64,000 nt of DNA. It comes from Candidatus Paracaedibacteraceae bacterium (lineage in GTDB: Bacteria; Pseudomonadota; Alphaproteobacteria; Paracaedibacterales; Paracaedibacteraceae). Location: positions 388,370 through 452,369 of the forward strand of contig JAHBYH010000002.1 of the NCBI GenBank assembly GCA_019636055.1. The letters are read 5' to 3'. A model generated the notes under the pieces. The model did no database searches, was not told the origin of the DNA, and saw nothing but the letters and a program-made list of their open reading frames with translations. Numbering within the stretch: the first letter of the stretch is position 1; each line of letters opens with the position of its first letter. Of the stretch, positions 44,787 to 53,872 are shown in pieces. The position numbers and the translations under genes are program-made.

Positions 44787-45773
44787 TTATCCTAATTGCA
44801 GATGATCATAGGCTATTTCGGTTAGAACACGACCTCGAGGAGTACGTTGTAATAATCCGCATTGAATTAAATAGGGTTCAATGACTTCTTCTAAGGTATC
44901 TTTTTGCTCTGATAGGGCTGCTGCAATGGTTTCCACACCAACAGGGCCGCCCTTATAGAAATCACAAACGTATTGCAGATACCTGCGGTCCTGTTCATCC
45001 AATCCAAGGGGATCAACCCCAAGACGATTCAAGGCTGTTCGTGAGACTTCAAGTTGAATATCTTGGCTGCCTTGAACGGCTGCAAAATCACGAACACGGC
45101 GCACCAATCGGCCAGCAATTCGCGGTGTTCCTCGGGAACGAGACGCGATTTCTGCGGCCGCAGTTTCTGCGATACTGCATCCTAAAAGGTTTGCACTCCG
45201 TGTGATAATTTTTTTAAGTTCATCCACGCTGTAGAATTTTAGTCTTAAGGGGATACCAAACCGTTCTCTAAGAGGTTGGGTTAAAAGGCCTGACCTTGTT
45301 GTTGCTCCTACTAATGTAAAGGGGGGAAGATCAATTTGAATAGACCGTGCAGATGGCCCCTCGCCAATCATGAGATCGAGTTTGAAGTCTTCCATGGCAG
45401 GGTATAAAACTTCTTCAACAGCTGGATTCAGGCGATGGATTTCATCAATAAACAAAACATCATGAGGTTGTAGGTTGGTTAAGATTGCAGCCAAATCACC
45501 AGCACGAGCAATAATAGGGCCTGAGGTTGATCTAAAATTGACCCCCATCTCCCGGGCAATAATTTGAGCAAGGGTTGTTTTTCCCAGGCCGGGAGGGCCG
45601 TATAGGAGAACGTGATCGAGGGATTCACTTCGAGATTTTGCGGCATGAATAAAAATCTGTAGGTTTTGGCGAACGTCTTCTTGTCCCGTAAAATCACCTA
45701 GCTGTTCAGGGCGTAAAGAATGATTGAGATGATCTTCACTTAAGGCATCAAGACTGATCAAACGTTCTTCCAT
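44787..45773 (-). CDS. ruvB: Holliday junction branch-migration helicase RuvB
   Basis: RuvB is the AAA+ motor of RuvAB. The 328 residues contain [18 protein letters not shown], Walker [16 protein letters not shown], Walker [17 protein letters not shown], sensor 1 [11 protein letters not shown] and the C-terminal winged-helix with [15 protein letters not shown]. Its ATG overlaps the ruvA stop. Confidence 0.97.
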   Translation of the reverse strand: MEERLISLDALSEDHLNHSLRPEQLGDFTGQEDVRQNLQIFIHAAKSRSESLDHVLLYGPPGLGKTTLAQIIAREMGVNFRSTSGPIIARAGDLAAILTNLQPHDVLFIDEIHRLNPAVEEVLYPAMEDFKLDLMIGEGPSARSIQIDLPPFTLVGATTRSGLLTQPLRERFGIPLRLKFYSVDELKKIITRSANLLGCSIAETAAAEIASRSRGTPRIAGRLVRRVRDFAAVQGSQDIQLEVSRTALNRLGVDPLGLDEQDRRYLQYVCDFYKGGPVGVETIAAALSEQKDTLEEVIEPYLIQCGLLQRTPRGRVLTEIAYDHLQLG

Positions 45774-46384
45774 TAGGCGGCTCCTGTAATTTTGGAGGCC
45801 AAGAAGCTAAGAGCTGTTCGGATCAGAACTGCTGTTGGGGCTGTTGCACCTTCTTCTTCGATGGCACGGGCAACAGCGGGGGCTGCCTCTGATTTCTTGT
45901 ATCCCAAATTTTCTAGGGCTGAGATAACATCTGAGGCCGATCCCATCGATGTTTCGGTTTGGCTGGATGGGGTTATTGTTACACCCTTAACTTTGTCTTT
46001 GAGTTCTGTTACTAATCGGCTGGCAAGCTTAGGGCCAACACCGTCTGCTTCACAAATGCGTGTTTTGTCAGACGATTGGATGGCTATAATCAGATCATCT
46101 GGTGTCAATGCTGATAAGAGTGCAAGGGCAACCCGTGCCCCAACACCTTGGACAGTGATGAGTTTGTTAAACCATTCTTGTTCAAAAGGAGAGGCAAAAC
46201 CATACAATATAGGTTGTTCTTGTCGGACCAACATTTCTGTATATAAGGTCACAGCTTCACTCAGGGCTGGGAGCTGGGCCATGGTCTTACTGCTAATGAA
46301 AACTTGGTAACATAAACCCTGAACGTCAACGATAACCCAATCGAGTCCTGTTGAGTCAACTAAGCCTTTGAGTTTTGCAATCAT
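45773..46384 (-). CDS. ruvA: Holliday junction DNA-binding protein RuvA
   Basis: RuvA tetramers hold the four-way junction and recruit RuvB. The 203 residues show the OB-fold start [21 protein letters not shown], the helix-hairpin-helix pair ([40 protein letters not shown]) and a C-terminal domain III ([16 protein letters not shown]). It overlaps ruvB by 1 nt and lptE by 4 nt. ruvC is not adjacent, unlike the usual ruvCAB. Confidence 0.95.
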   Translation of the reverse strand: MIAKLKGLVDSTGLDWVIVDVQGLCYQVFISSKTMAQLPALSEAVTLYTEMLVRQEQPILYGFASPFEQEWFNKLITVQGVGARVALALLSALTPDDLIIAIQSSDKTRICEADGVGPKLASRLVTELKDKVKGVTITPSSQTETSMGSASDVISALENLGYKKSEAAPAVARAIEEEGATAPTAVLIRTALSFLASKITGAA

Positions 46385-46878
46385 GGATTTTTCCCATCTG
46401 TCCTGAGTAATCGATTAACATCCCGTGCCACATCTTCAGCAAGTGCAATAGCTGCGCGTGTAATCGCTGCCTGATCCGCATTGCGGGTGATGAATTCATC
46501 TGTAGCAACCACAGGATAAGATGTTGTTACCTCATTTTTAAATTCGCCAATTGCCCGATCCATGTGGCGAAGCTGATAGCTAGCATGGACAGTGATTTGG
46601 CTACGGGTAATGCTTGCGTCTTCTGCATAGGTTGCTGCTGCTTTTGTTTCAGAGAGGGTAATTGCAAGTTTATATTCTTGGTTATTGAGACGTGGGAGAA
46701 TTGCAAGTTGCTTTTCCAATTCACGACGGAATTTATAGGCAAAGAAACCATCCCCTTTAACTGTTAGGCATATGGCTTGAGTTTGAGATCGATCGCCACA
46801 GTACATGGGGCTAAAACCACAAGAAGACAGGCCGTAGGCTAGGATCGGAAGGATCAGTATCCGTTGTAGTTGGTTCAT
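46381..46878 (-). CDS. lptE: LPS-assembly lipoprotein LptE
   Basis: LptE plugs the LptD barrel that inserts lipopolysaccharide in the outer membrane. The 165-residue lipoprotein has a signal with lipobox (YGLSSCGFSPMYCG, Cys near residue 20) and the alphaproteobacterial LptE layout; it sits directly after leuS, its usual place in this class. A family-specific motif search would be needed to exclude a generic DUF lipoprotein. Confidence 0.8.
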   Translation of the reverse strand: MNQLQRILILPILAYGLSSCGFSPMYCGDRSQTQAICLTVKGDGFFAYKFRRELEKQLAILPRLNNQEYKLAITLSETKAAATYAEDASITRSQITVHASYQLRHMDRAIGEFKNEVTTSYPVVATDEFITRNADQAAITRAAIALAEDVARDVNRLLRTDGKNP

Positions 46879-46900
46879 GGTCTTCCTCTCCTTAGTGTCG

Positions 46901-49432
46901 TTAGTTTGCTACAATATTTACAATACGATTTGGGACAACAATGGTTTTGCGGATCGTCTTGCCTTCAAGATCACGTTGGACTGTTGCCAATTCCTGAGCA
47001 AGTCCTAACAATGTATCTTGATTACTGTCGGCTGCAACGTCAAAACTTCCGCGCATCTTACCATTAACCTGTACCGCAATCGTAACTTCCGTCTGAGCCG
47101 CAAGTTGTGAATCAACTTTTGGCCAAGTAGAGTCGGCTAGATGAGAACTTGTTAATTGTTGCCACATGTCGCTTGTGAGGTGCGGGATCATTGGGTTAAG
47201 TGCCATCATCAAAATCTGAGCGCACTCTGATAGCGCAGATCCTGAAACGGATGGATTAGTGATTCCTTCGTCCAAATCACGTGTTAATTCGCGGGCGAAG
47301 GCAATGACTTTGTTAAACCCATTGGCATCGTACCCTTTTGTGAATTTCACAATGGATTGATGCGCTATTTTTCTCAATTTTAAGGTTTCATCCTTTTGGC
47401 CGATGCGGTCTTTGTTTTCAATAACCGTTTCAAGGGTACGCCATAATTTATTCAGATAGCGCCACGCGCCTTCAAGTCCTTCATCACTCCATTCAAAGTC
47501 TTTTTCCGGGGGTGTGTCAGAGAGAACAAATAGACGTACAGCATCGATGCCATAGGTGTCGATCATTTCTTTGGGATCAACTGTATTCTTTTTAGATTTA
47601 CTCATTTTTTCAGAACGACCAACAGTAACAGGTTGACCGTCTTTTTTAGAAATATATTTTCCTTCGCTGACGCGGGTTACTTCTTGTGGGAATAACCATT
47701 TGCCATCGCTTCCTTTATAACTTTCATGACAGACCATCCCTTGAGTCATCAAATTCTTGAACGGCTCATTAAAGGTGACATAACCACAATCACGCAATGC
47801 TTTTGTAAAGAAGCGGGAATAGAGCAAATGCAAAACAGCGTGTTCAATCCCACCGATATATGCGTCAACAGGCATCCAACGTTGAACTGCTTCCTTATTG
47901 AGCGGTTCAGATGTTTGATTGTCACAGAACCTTAAGAAATACCAAGATGATTCAAAAAAGGTATCAAGGGTATCTGTTTCTCGGGTTGCTTTACCGCCAC
48001 AGGTTGGACAAGAGGTATGTTTCCATGTAGGGTGATAGTCTAAAGGATTACCTGTTTGATCAAAGGTCACATCCATTGGTAATTTAACAGGTAAATCTTT
48101 TTCCGGAACGGGGACAATGCCACAAGAATCACAATAAATAATTGGAATCGGGCAGCCCCAATAACGTTGACGTGAGACACTCCAGTCGCGTAGACGGAAC
48201 GTGATTTGCCGTTTGCCAAGGCCCATGGATTCTAACTTATCAATGGCTTGAGTCCGAGCAGACTCTGCATCAAGACCATTTAAGAAATCAGAGTTAATCA
48301 TGGTGCCGGGGCCTGTATAGGCTGAGCCGTTTAAGGTCTCTCCTGCTGCATTCATGACAACTTGTGTAATCGGCAGATTATACTTTGTTGCAAAATCATA
48401 ATCGCGTTCATCATGGGCTGGACATGCGAAAATCGCACCGGTTCCATAATCCATAAGGACAAAGTTTGCCACATAAAGCGGAACCGTACGACCTTCTTGG
48501 AAGGGAAGTTTAACGCGTAAGCCTGTATCAAAGCCTTTTTTCTCAATAGTGCTAAGGGCTTCTTCTGTTGTTGGGGTGCGTTGACATTCCTCGATGAAAG
48601 TAGCTAACTCTCGATTTTTTGCAGCGAGTTCATCAGCAATCGGATGCGTGGGCGCAATGCCACAAAAGGCTGCGCCATATAATGTCTCGGGGCGTGTTGT
48701 AAAAACGGGTAGGCGATCGGCGCGTCCTTCGATTTCGAATTCGATATAGGCACCTTCGGATCGTCCAATCCAGTTCTCTTGCATTTTAACAACTTTTTCA
48801 GGCCAGCCTGTTAATGTTGATAAATCATCCAACAGTTCTTGGGCGTAATCAGTGATTTTCAAAGACCATTGCATCAATTTTCGTTTTTCAACAAGGGCAC
48901 CAGAGCGCCAGCCACGACCGTTAATAACCTGTTCGTTGGCTAAGACGCAATTATCAACGGGATCCCAGTTCACCCAAGATTCACGGCGATAGGCTAAGTT
49001 GTTTTTATAAAAATCAAGGAAGAATTTCTGTTCATGCCCATAATAGTCTGGCAAACAAGTTGCGATTTCACGCTCCCAGTCAAAAGAAACGCTCAGCATT
49101 TGGAACTGCTTTTTCATGTCCTGAATATGTTCCAGTGTCCATTTTTCCGGACAGACGCCCCCTTGAATAGCAGCATTTTCTGCGGGAAGTCCAAAAGCAT
49201 CCCATCCCATCGGATGCAGAACATCAAAACCCTGAAGCCGCTTTAACCGGGCAATCGCATCACCAATCGCATAGTTTCGAACATGTCCCATATGGAGTTT
49301 CCCGGATGGGTAGGGAAACATTTCCAAAACATAGGATTTTGGTTTGTTCGACAGAGCCGGCGTTTTATAAGCATTTGTTGCTTGCCAGTGGGATTGCCAT
49401 TTTGTTTCAACGTCGCGGAACGGATAGGACAT
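46901..49432 (-). CDS. leuS: leucyl-tRNA synthetase
   Basis: LeuS charges tRNA-Leu. The 843-residue class Ia enzyme has HIGH-type PYPSGKLHMGHVRNYAIGD, the MGWDAFGLPAENAA block, an editing domain (TTRPETLYGAAF, CPAHDERDYDFA), a zinc knuckle CDSCGI..CPTCGG, and EKMSKSKKNTVDP (KMSKS). It lies between a DUF3576 lipoprotein gene and lptE. Confidence 0.97.
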   Translation of the reverse strand: MSYPFRDVETKWQSHWQATNAYKTPALSNKPKSYVLEMFPYPSGKLHMGHVRNYAIGDAIARLKRLQGFDVLHPMGWDAFGLPAENAAIQGGVCPEKWTLEHIQDMKKQFQMLSVSFDWEREIATCLPDYYGHEQKFFLDFYKNNLAYRRESWVNWDPVDNCVLANEQVINGRGWRSGALVEKRKLMQWSLKITDYAQELLDDLSTLTGWPEKVVKMQENWIGRSEGAYIEFEIEGRADRLPVFTTRPETLYGAAFCGIAPTHPIADELAAKNRELATFIEECQRTPTTEEALSTIEKKGFDTGLRVKLPFQEGRTVPLYVANFVLMDYGTGAIFACPAHDERDYDFATKYNLPITQVVMNAAGETLNGSAYTGPGTMINSDFLNGLDAESARTQAIDKLESMGLGKRQITFRLRDWSVSRQRYWGCPIPIIYCDSCGIVPVPEKDLPVKLPMDVTFDQTGNPLDYHPTWKHTSCPTCGGKATRETDTLDTFFESSWYFLRFCDNQTSEPLNKEAVQRWMPVDAYIGGIEHAVLHLLYSRFFTKALRDCGYVTFNEPFKNLMTQGMVCHESYKGSDGKWLFPQEVTRVSEGKYISKKDGQPVTVGRSEKMSKSKKNTVDPKEMIDTYGIDAVRLFVLSDTPPEKDFEWSDEGLEGAWRYLNKLWRTLETVIENKDRIGQKDETLKLRKIAHQSIVKFTKGYDANGFNKVIAFARELTRDLDEGITNPSVSGSALSECAQILMMALNPMIPHLTSDMWQQLTSSHLADSTWPKVDSQLAAQTEVTIAVQVNGKMRGSFDVAADSNQDTLLGLAQELATVQRDLEGKTIRKTIVVPNRIVNIVAN

Positions 49433-49440
49433 GATTCAGC

Positions 49441-49959
49441 TTACTTTCCTTTTTGTACTTTTAATTCTCGAGCTTTAGTTAAGATTAGGTCTTCCATGTC
49501 GCGAGCAACTTTTGTATCTGCTGTGACAGAAATCCAATCGTTTCCTTTTTTAATTTCTTTGTTGATGGTGACATGAACAGCATCGGCACGTAAAACGCGG
49601 TCTGTGATTTTAACAGTTACTTTCAGGCGTTCTGATGGTTTTGATGCTGTAGAATACCAATCTGTGATTAAAACACCACCCGCCGCATCGGATGAGGCAA
49701 GCGGCATAAAAGATAGAACATCTAACGTTGCTTGCCATAAGTGATGGTTAACTTTGGAAGAACCACCTAGGCTTGGATCATATTTTTTTGCAGGAGATCC
49801 GAATAGCAACAAATCATCACCAAACAGTGTACCATAGCCGCGTTTGCGGGCATCATCGCGTCCAATTGGTGCTTCTTGACCTTCATTCGGAGTGTAATCC
49901 CCGGAACATCCGGCAAGGGCTGATACAAGAACGAGAGATGAAATTAGTTGGCGTGACAT
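49441..49959 (-). CDS. DUF3576 outer-membrane lipoprotein
   Basis: The 172-residue lipoprotein has signal and lipobox LVSALAGCSGDYTPNEG (Cys near 18), the DUF3576 block RGYGTLFGDDLLLFG and HHLWQATLDVLSFMPLASSDAAGGVLITDWY. It lies upstream of leuS, an arrangement conserved in alphaproteobacteria. Function unknown; envelope role is likely. Confidence 0.87.
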   Translation of the reverse strand: MSRQLISSLVLVSALAGCSGDYTPNEGQEAPIGRDDARKRGYGTLFGDDLLLFGSPAKKYDPSLGGSSKVNHHLWQATLDVLSFMPLASSDAAGGVLITDWYSTASKPSERLKVTVKITDRVLRADAVHVTINKEIKKGNDWISVTADTKVARDMEDLILTKARELKVQKGK

Positions 49960-50083
49960 TATGATTGCTCCTCATTTTACTTATTATCCTGATCAGTATA
50001 CACAAAAATCTACACCGCATCAAAGAGGTTCTGTTTATACGAATTACGATAAATAACGTGAGTTCGATATAAGAAAGATCAGA

Positions 50084-50160
50084 CACGTTCGTCATCTCCG
50101 ACTAGCAAAGCTAGGGTTTCGCTAGAAAACCTTAGCTTTGCTAGTCGAGGATGCCGGATT
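50084..50160. repeat. intergenic palindromic repeat, relative of the element near 4470
   Basis: ACTAGCAAAGCTA pairs with TAGCTTTGCTAGT around GGGTTTCGCTAGAAAACCT, a near-perfect stem of about 20 bp. The 18 nt at 50104-50121 match the reverse complement of 4472-4489 exactly, with continued similarity outward. It sits in the 324-bp gap before the photolyase gene, where no coding sequence is visible. Confidence 0.75.
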
Positions 50161-50283
50161 CTATTGCTGGACAGATCTTCTTATGTCGAACTGTCGTTAA
50201 ATAAGTATCTTATAGCAAATTCTGTGGAGCATCAGCAAATTAATCATTAATAATCCATGCAAATTCATAATTGAATTATGAAA

Positions 50284-51693
50284 TTACATGGATTGTAGGT
50301 CTTTGTACAAGGCTAAGGCGCGTTTGCGAGCCACATCATGATCGATCATAGGATAAGGGTAAGTATGGCCTAAACGAACGCCTGCCCCTAGAAGTTTAGT
50401 CTCTGATGCTGTCCAAGGGTGGTGAATGAATTTATCTGATAGATTGGCTAATTCCGGAACCCAACGGCGAACATAGGTACCTTTTGGGTCAAATTTTTCT
50501 CCCTGCAAAACGGGGTTGAAGATCCTGAAATAAGGTGAGGCATCAGCACCGCATCCGGCAGCCCATTGCCAACTCGCGCTGTTGTTGGCTAGATCCGCAT
50601 CCACCAACGTATCCCAAAACCAAGCTTCCCCATCTTGCCACGGAATGAGCAAATCTTTGATCAGAAATGAGGCAACAATCATACGTACGCGATTGTGCAT
50701 GTATCCTGTATGCCACAGTTCACGCATACCCGCATCAACAATAGGGTAACCCGTCAGGCCTTTTGACCAAAGTGAAAACGCTTCAGGATTATTATGCCAA
50801 GGAAATGTGGTAAATTTCTGTTGTAACGGTTGTGTTGGCAGGGTCGGAATATGAAACAGCAGGTGATAGGAAAATTCACGCCAGCCAATTTCGGATAAGA
50901 AATTAAGGGCATCTGGTTCGGGCGCTTGGCCAGATTCTATCGCTTTGTGAATCAGATACCATATTTGGCGCACACTGATTTCTCCCCAGGTAAGATGGGG
51001 GGATAGCCTAGATGTTGCCGAGATATCGGGACGGTTTCGATTGTCTTTATACCCGGACAAATTGTCAATGAAATCTAATAAGCGTTCCTGTGCTCCGGAC
51101 TCACCGGGAACCCAAGATTTTCTCAACCCGCCTGCCCAATCCGGTTTTGTTGGTAGGAGATCTAAGGTGTCAAGAGAACACCCTTTGATGGATGTGATCT
51201 TTTCCAGAGACGGTGTTGCAAGACAGGCAGGAATGGTTGATGCAGCCATGCACCGCTTCCAATAGGGGGTAAAAACTTTGAAATAGGCACCTTGGTTATT
51301 TTTAATTGTCCAAGGTTCATTCAGTAAATGACTGTTATAGGTTTTAACCTGAATGCCATTTTCTTCGAGGGTTGATTTGATTTTTTTATCTGTTTCAATG
51401 GCTGATGGTTCATAGCGACGATTCCAGTAGACTTGAGTTGCTCCTGTGTCGCGGCAGATCCTTTGTAAGATATCGAGGGGATGCCCCTTATGAAAAGTGA
51501 GCTTTTCATTTAATGATAGGGATAGGGTGGATAAACTATGGTGTAGCCACCATTTGCTGGCTCCCCCCAAGGGATATGCCTTTTCTTCATCAATAAAAAT
51601 TGGGATAACCGATGTGCTCTCTGCCACTGCGTGAAAGAGCGCAGGGTTATCAAATAACCTCAGGTCTTTTCTAAACCAGACAATGGAAATCAT
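50284..51693 (-). CDS. phrB: deoxyribodipyrimidine photolyase (CPD class I)
   Basis: The photolyase uses blue light to split cyclobutane pyrimidine dimers. The 469-residue protein opens with IVWFRKDLRLFDNPAL (antenna domain), then RPDISATSRLSPHLTWGEIS, WREFSYHLLFH, TGYPIVDAGMRELWHTGYMHNRVRMIVASFLIKDL and NNSASWQWAAGCGADASPYFRIFNP (FAD- and DNA-binding). A photolyase is of interest in an intracellular organism, as it implies light or UV exposure at some stage. Confidence 0.95.
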   Translation of the reverse strand: MISIVWFRKDLRLFDNPALFHAVAESTSVIPIFIDEEKAYPLGGASKWWLHHSLSTLSLSLNEKLTFHKGHPLDILQRICRDTGATQVYWNRRYEPSAIETDKKIKSTLEENGIQVKTYNSHLLNEPWTIKNNQGAYFKVFTPYWKRCMAASTIPACLATPSLEKITSIKGCSLDTLDLLPTKPDWAGGLRKSWVPGESGAQERLLDFIDNLSGYKDNRNRPDISATSRLSPHLTWGEISVRQIWYLIHKAIESGQAPEPDALNFLSEIGWREFSYHLLFHIPTLPTQPLQQKFTTFPWHNNPEAFSLWSKGLTGYPIVDAGMRELWHTGYMHNRVRMIVASFLIKDLLIPWQDGEAWFWDTLVDADLANNSASWQWAAGCGADASPYFRIFNPVLQGEKFDPKGTYVRRWVPELANLSDKFIHHPWTASETKLLGAGVRLGHTYPYPMIDHDVARKRALALYKDLQSM

Positions 51694-51705
51694 AGGGCAC
51701 CCAAT

Positions 51706-52302
51706 CTAAAGATATTTTTTTAACCAGTCTGCTATTTCGCCAATAATGTTCTTGTTGGCTTGATCAAGAGCTGCGGCTATGTCTTCAGCCGAGGGTGTCG
51801 ATTCGGCTGACATTGGAATTGACGTTGTAAAGGTGTAGCGCGCAACTTCATCTCGTGAGATAACATTAATGAGCTGGACATAATATTCAGCTTCGGCAAT
51901 GGGTTGTGTGCACAGATTCACTTGGAATTTGCGAATGTTGATTTTTAACTGTCGATCCGGAATAATCCCGTCATTTTGTCGGGTAACAGCCCGGAACAGA
52001 TTTAAATTCTGTAAGGAATAAGTCACAGATTCTTGGACAACCAGTTGTAATCGTTCAGCCCATTCCATATTTGCAAAGTAATCAATTTGCTGGGGAGCAG
52101 GGACAACCGCGACACGCTGAGTATCCAAAAATACAGATGTTGTCGGTATATCAACGATCAGCTGTAGGGGTGAGGGTTGAGCTCTTTGCTCTACCGGAAT
52201 TGCTGATAGATTAAAACGTTTTGGTGATTCTCCTGGGATCGGAATTAAGGGGCCGCAGCCAGATAACACAGACAGGATTACGATAATTAAGGAACGCTTC
52301 AT
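51706..52302 (-). CDS. ABC-transporter auxiliary lipoprotein (PqiC/ABC_trans_aux family)
   Basis: The 198 residues have a lipoprotein signal (IIVILSVLSGCGPLI, Cys near 16) and a domain with FNLSAIPVEQRAQPSPLQLIVDIPTTSVFLDTQRVAV and an ending DIAAALDQANKNIIGEIADWL, the ABC_trans_aux pattern that accompanies MCE transporters in alphaproteobacteria. It overlaps mlaD by 4 nt and is probably the periplasmic or outer-membrane partner of that complex. Confidence 0.82.
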   Translation of the reverse strand: MKRSLIIVILSVLSGCGPLIPIPGESPKRFNLSAIPVEQRAQPSPLQLIVDIPTTSVFLDTQRVAVVPAPQQIDYFANMEWAERLQLVVQESVTYSLQNLNLFRAVTRQNDGIIPDRQLKINIRKFQVNLCTQPIAEAEYYVQLINVISRDEVARYTFTTSIPMSAESTPSAEDIAAALDQANKNIIGEIADWLKKYL

Positions 52303-53135
52303 CGGACGGGGACTCCTTCTTTTGGATCATTGTAAAAGAATCGAGACGGTGAACGCTCAAGGGATTCACTAACACGGCGAATGGCTGCCAGCGATTCACG
52401 ACCTTCAGTCATAAACCGAGTAAACGAATTAAGACCTGTTGTGGTGAACTCGCGTAGACCTGTTTTATTATCGTTAATAAGCAGTGAGAATTCACGCAAG
52501 ACGGTGTTCAAGTTGGCGATTGCCTGAGTTAGTTCAAACAAGAACGTATCTTTACTCTTATCCCCTTCTTTTGGCTTAAAGTAGGCGGTGATTTCTGAAA
52601 TATTTTTCAAGACTTGAGAAAATGCTTCGCGGTTTTCATCGGAGAACATTGAGCGAATATCCGAGACTAAACCATCCATTTTCTTAAGAATATCGGGTAA
52701 TGTTCCTGAAACCTGCTCTAACAGGGACGATTTTGACTTAATAACAGGAATACCGTTTGACGTATTGATGTTTTTAGCAGCGGCTGTACCTCCATTAATC
52801 TGAATGTACGAAATCCCTGTTAAGCCATAGGTTTCCAAACTTGCAATCATGTCTTCTTTGATCAGAACCTTTTTGTCGATTTTGACAGAGACCATAATGC
52901 GTTCAACATTTTTAGGGTCAATCTCAATTTTGCTGACTTTTCCGATGGGAACGCCACGATATTGAACAGCGTTACCGGATTTAAGTCCTGAAACTGCACC
53001 GGTGAAATAAATGTGATAGGTTTGGACATTTTCCCCAAATCCAAATTTATTCAACCATAAGATAAAGGCAATCATCGCTAAAAAGCCGCCGATGACAAAG
53101 CTTCCAACGCGAAGATAATTAACGTGTGTTTCCAT
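52299..53135 (-). CDS. mlaD: MCE-domain protein MlaD
   Basis: MlaD is the membrane-anchored MCE subunit of the phospholipid transporter. The 278 residues have one N-terminal span (about 9-27, VGSFVIGGFLAMIAFILWL), an MCE domain with GLKSGNAVQYRGVPIGKVSKI and LTGISYIQINGG, and a C-terminal helical region. It lies between mlaF and the auxiliary lipoprotein. Confidence 0.9.
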   Translation of the reverse strand: METHVNYLRVGSFVIGGFLAMIAFILWLNKFGFGENVQTYHIYFTGAVSGLKSGNAVQYRGVPIGKVSKIEIDPKNVERIMVSVKIDKKVLIKEDMIASLETYGLTGISYIQINGGTAAAKNINTSNGIPVIKSKSSLLEQVSGTLPDILKKMDGLVSDIRSMFSDENREAFSQVLKNISEITAYFKPKEGDKSKDTFLFELTQAIANLNTVLREFSLLINDNKTGLREFTTTGLNSFTRFMTEGRESLAAIRRVSESLERSPSRFFYNDPKEGVPVR

Positions 53136-53143
53136 CTTAACCT

Positions 53144-53869
53144 CTATTTAAAATACCGTTCGCCACGGGTGCCATGAAAATAGTCCTTAATCCAAGGGTG
53201 ATCTATTTTTTGAATCTCATCAAGGGGGCCTATTAATACCTTTTTATCAACCAGTACCGCAATCCTATCACAAATCTGAACCAAACTGTCTAAATCATGA
53301 GTGACCATGACGACTGTAATTTTGAGTTGTTCCCGCAAGTGATGGATTAACCGATCAAAGGCTGCTGCACTAATGGGGTCTAACCCTGAAGTTGGTTCAT
53401 CCAGATAAAGAATGGGCGGATCCAGTGCCAATGCCCGTGCTAGGGCTGCACGTTTGATCATTCCGCCTGATAACTGGGAGGGATATTTAAAAGCAGTATC
53501 CAAAGGCAGACCAACCATTTCAATTTTTAACATGCCAATATCTTTGGCTATATCGTCTGGTAAATTTGCCACTTCTTTTAACGGAACAGTGATATTCTCC
53601 AGAACAGTGAGAGAGCTAATAAGGGCGCCATGTTGGAACAAAACACCTGCTTGGTAAGGGGTGAAGGGTGTGCCAAGATTATAGGTAATTGTTCCTTTCT
53701 GGGGCGGCATTAAGCCAATCATAAATGTCATCAAGACAGATTTGCCTGACCCTGATCCCCCAACAATCCCCAAGACCTCACCCTTGTGGACATCAAAAGA
53801 TACATCTTTGTGGATTTCTTGCTTGCCAAATTTGGTCGAGAGATTTCGAATTTCTATAAGTGCTGTCAT
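53144..53869 (-). CDS. mlaF: MlaF-type ATPase of the phospholipid ABC transporter
   Basis: The 241-residue ATPase has Walker A GIVGGSGSGKSVL, signature QLSGGMIKRAALARALA (GGM typical of MlaF), Walker B ILYLDEPTSGLD and the switch VTHDLDSL. It lies 3 nt after mlaE and powers lipid transport between membranes. Confidence 0.92.
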   Translation of the reverse strand: MTALIEIRNLSTKFGKQEIHKDVSFDVHKGEVLGIVGGSGSGKSVLMTFMIGLMPPQKGTITYNLGTPFTPYQAGVLFQHGALISSLTVLENITVPLKEVANLPDDIAKDIGMLKIEMVGLPLDTAFKYPSQLSGGMIKRAALARALALDPPILYLDEPTSGLDPISAAAFDRLIHHLREQLKITVVMVTHDLDSLVQICDRIAVLVDKKVLIGPLDEIQKIDHPWIKDYFHGTRGERYFK

Positions 53870-53872
53870 CGT

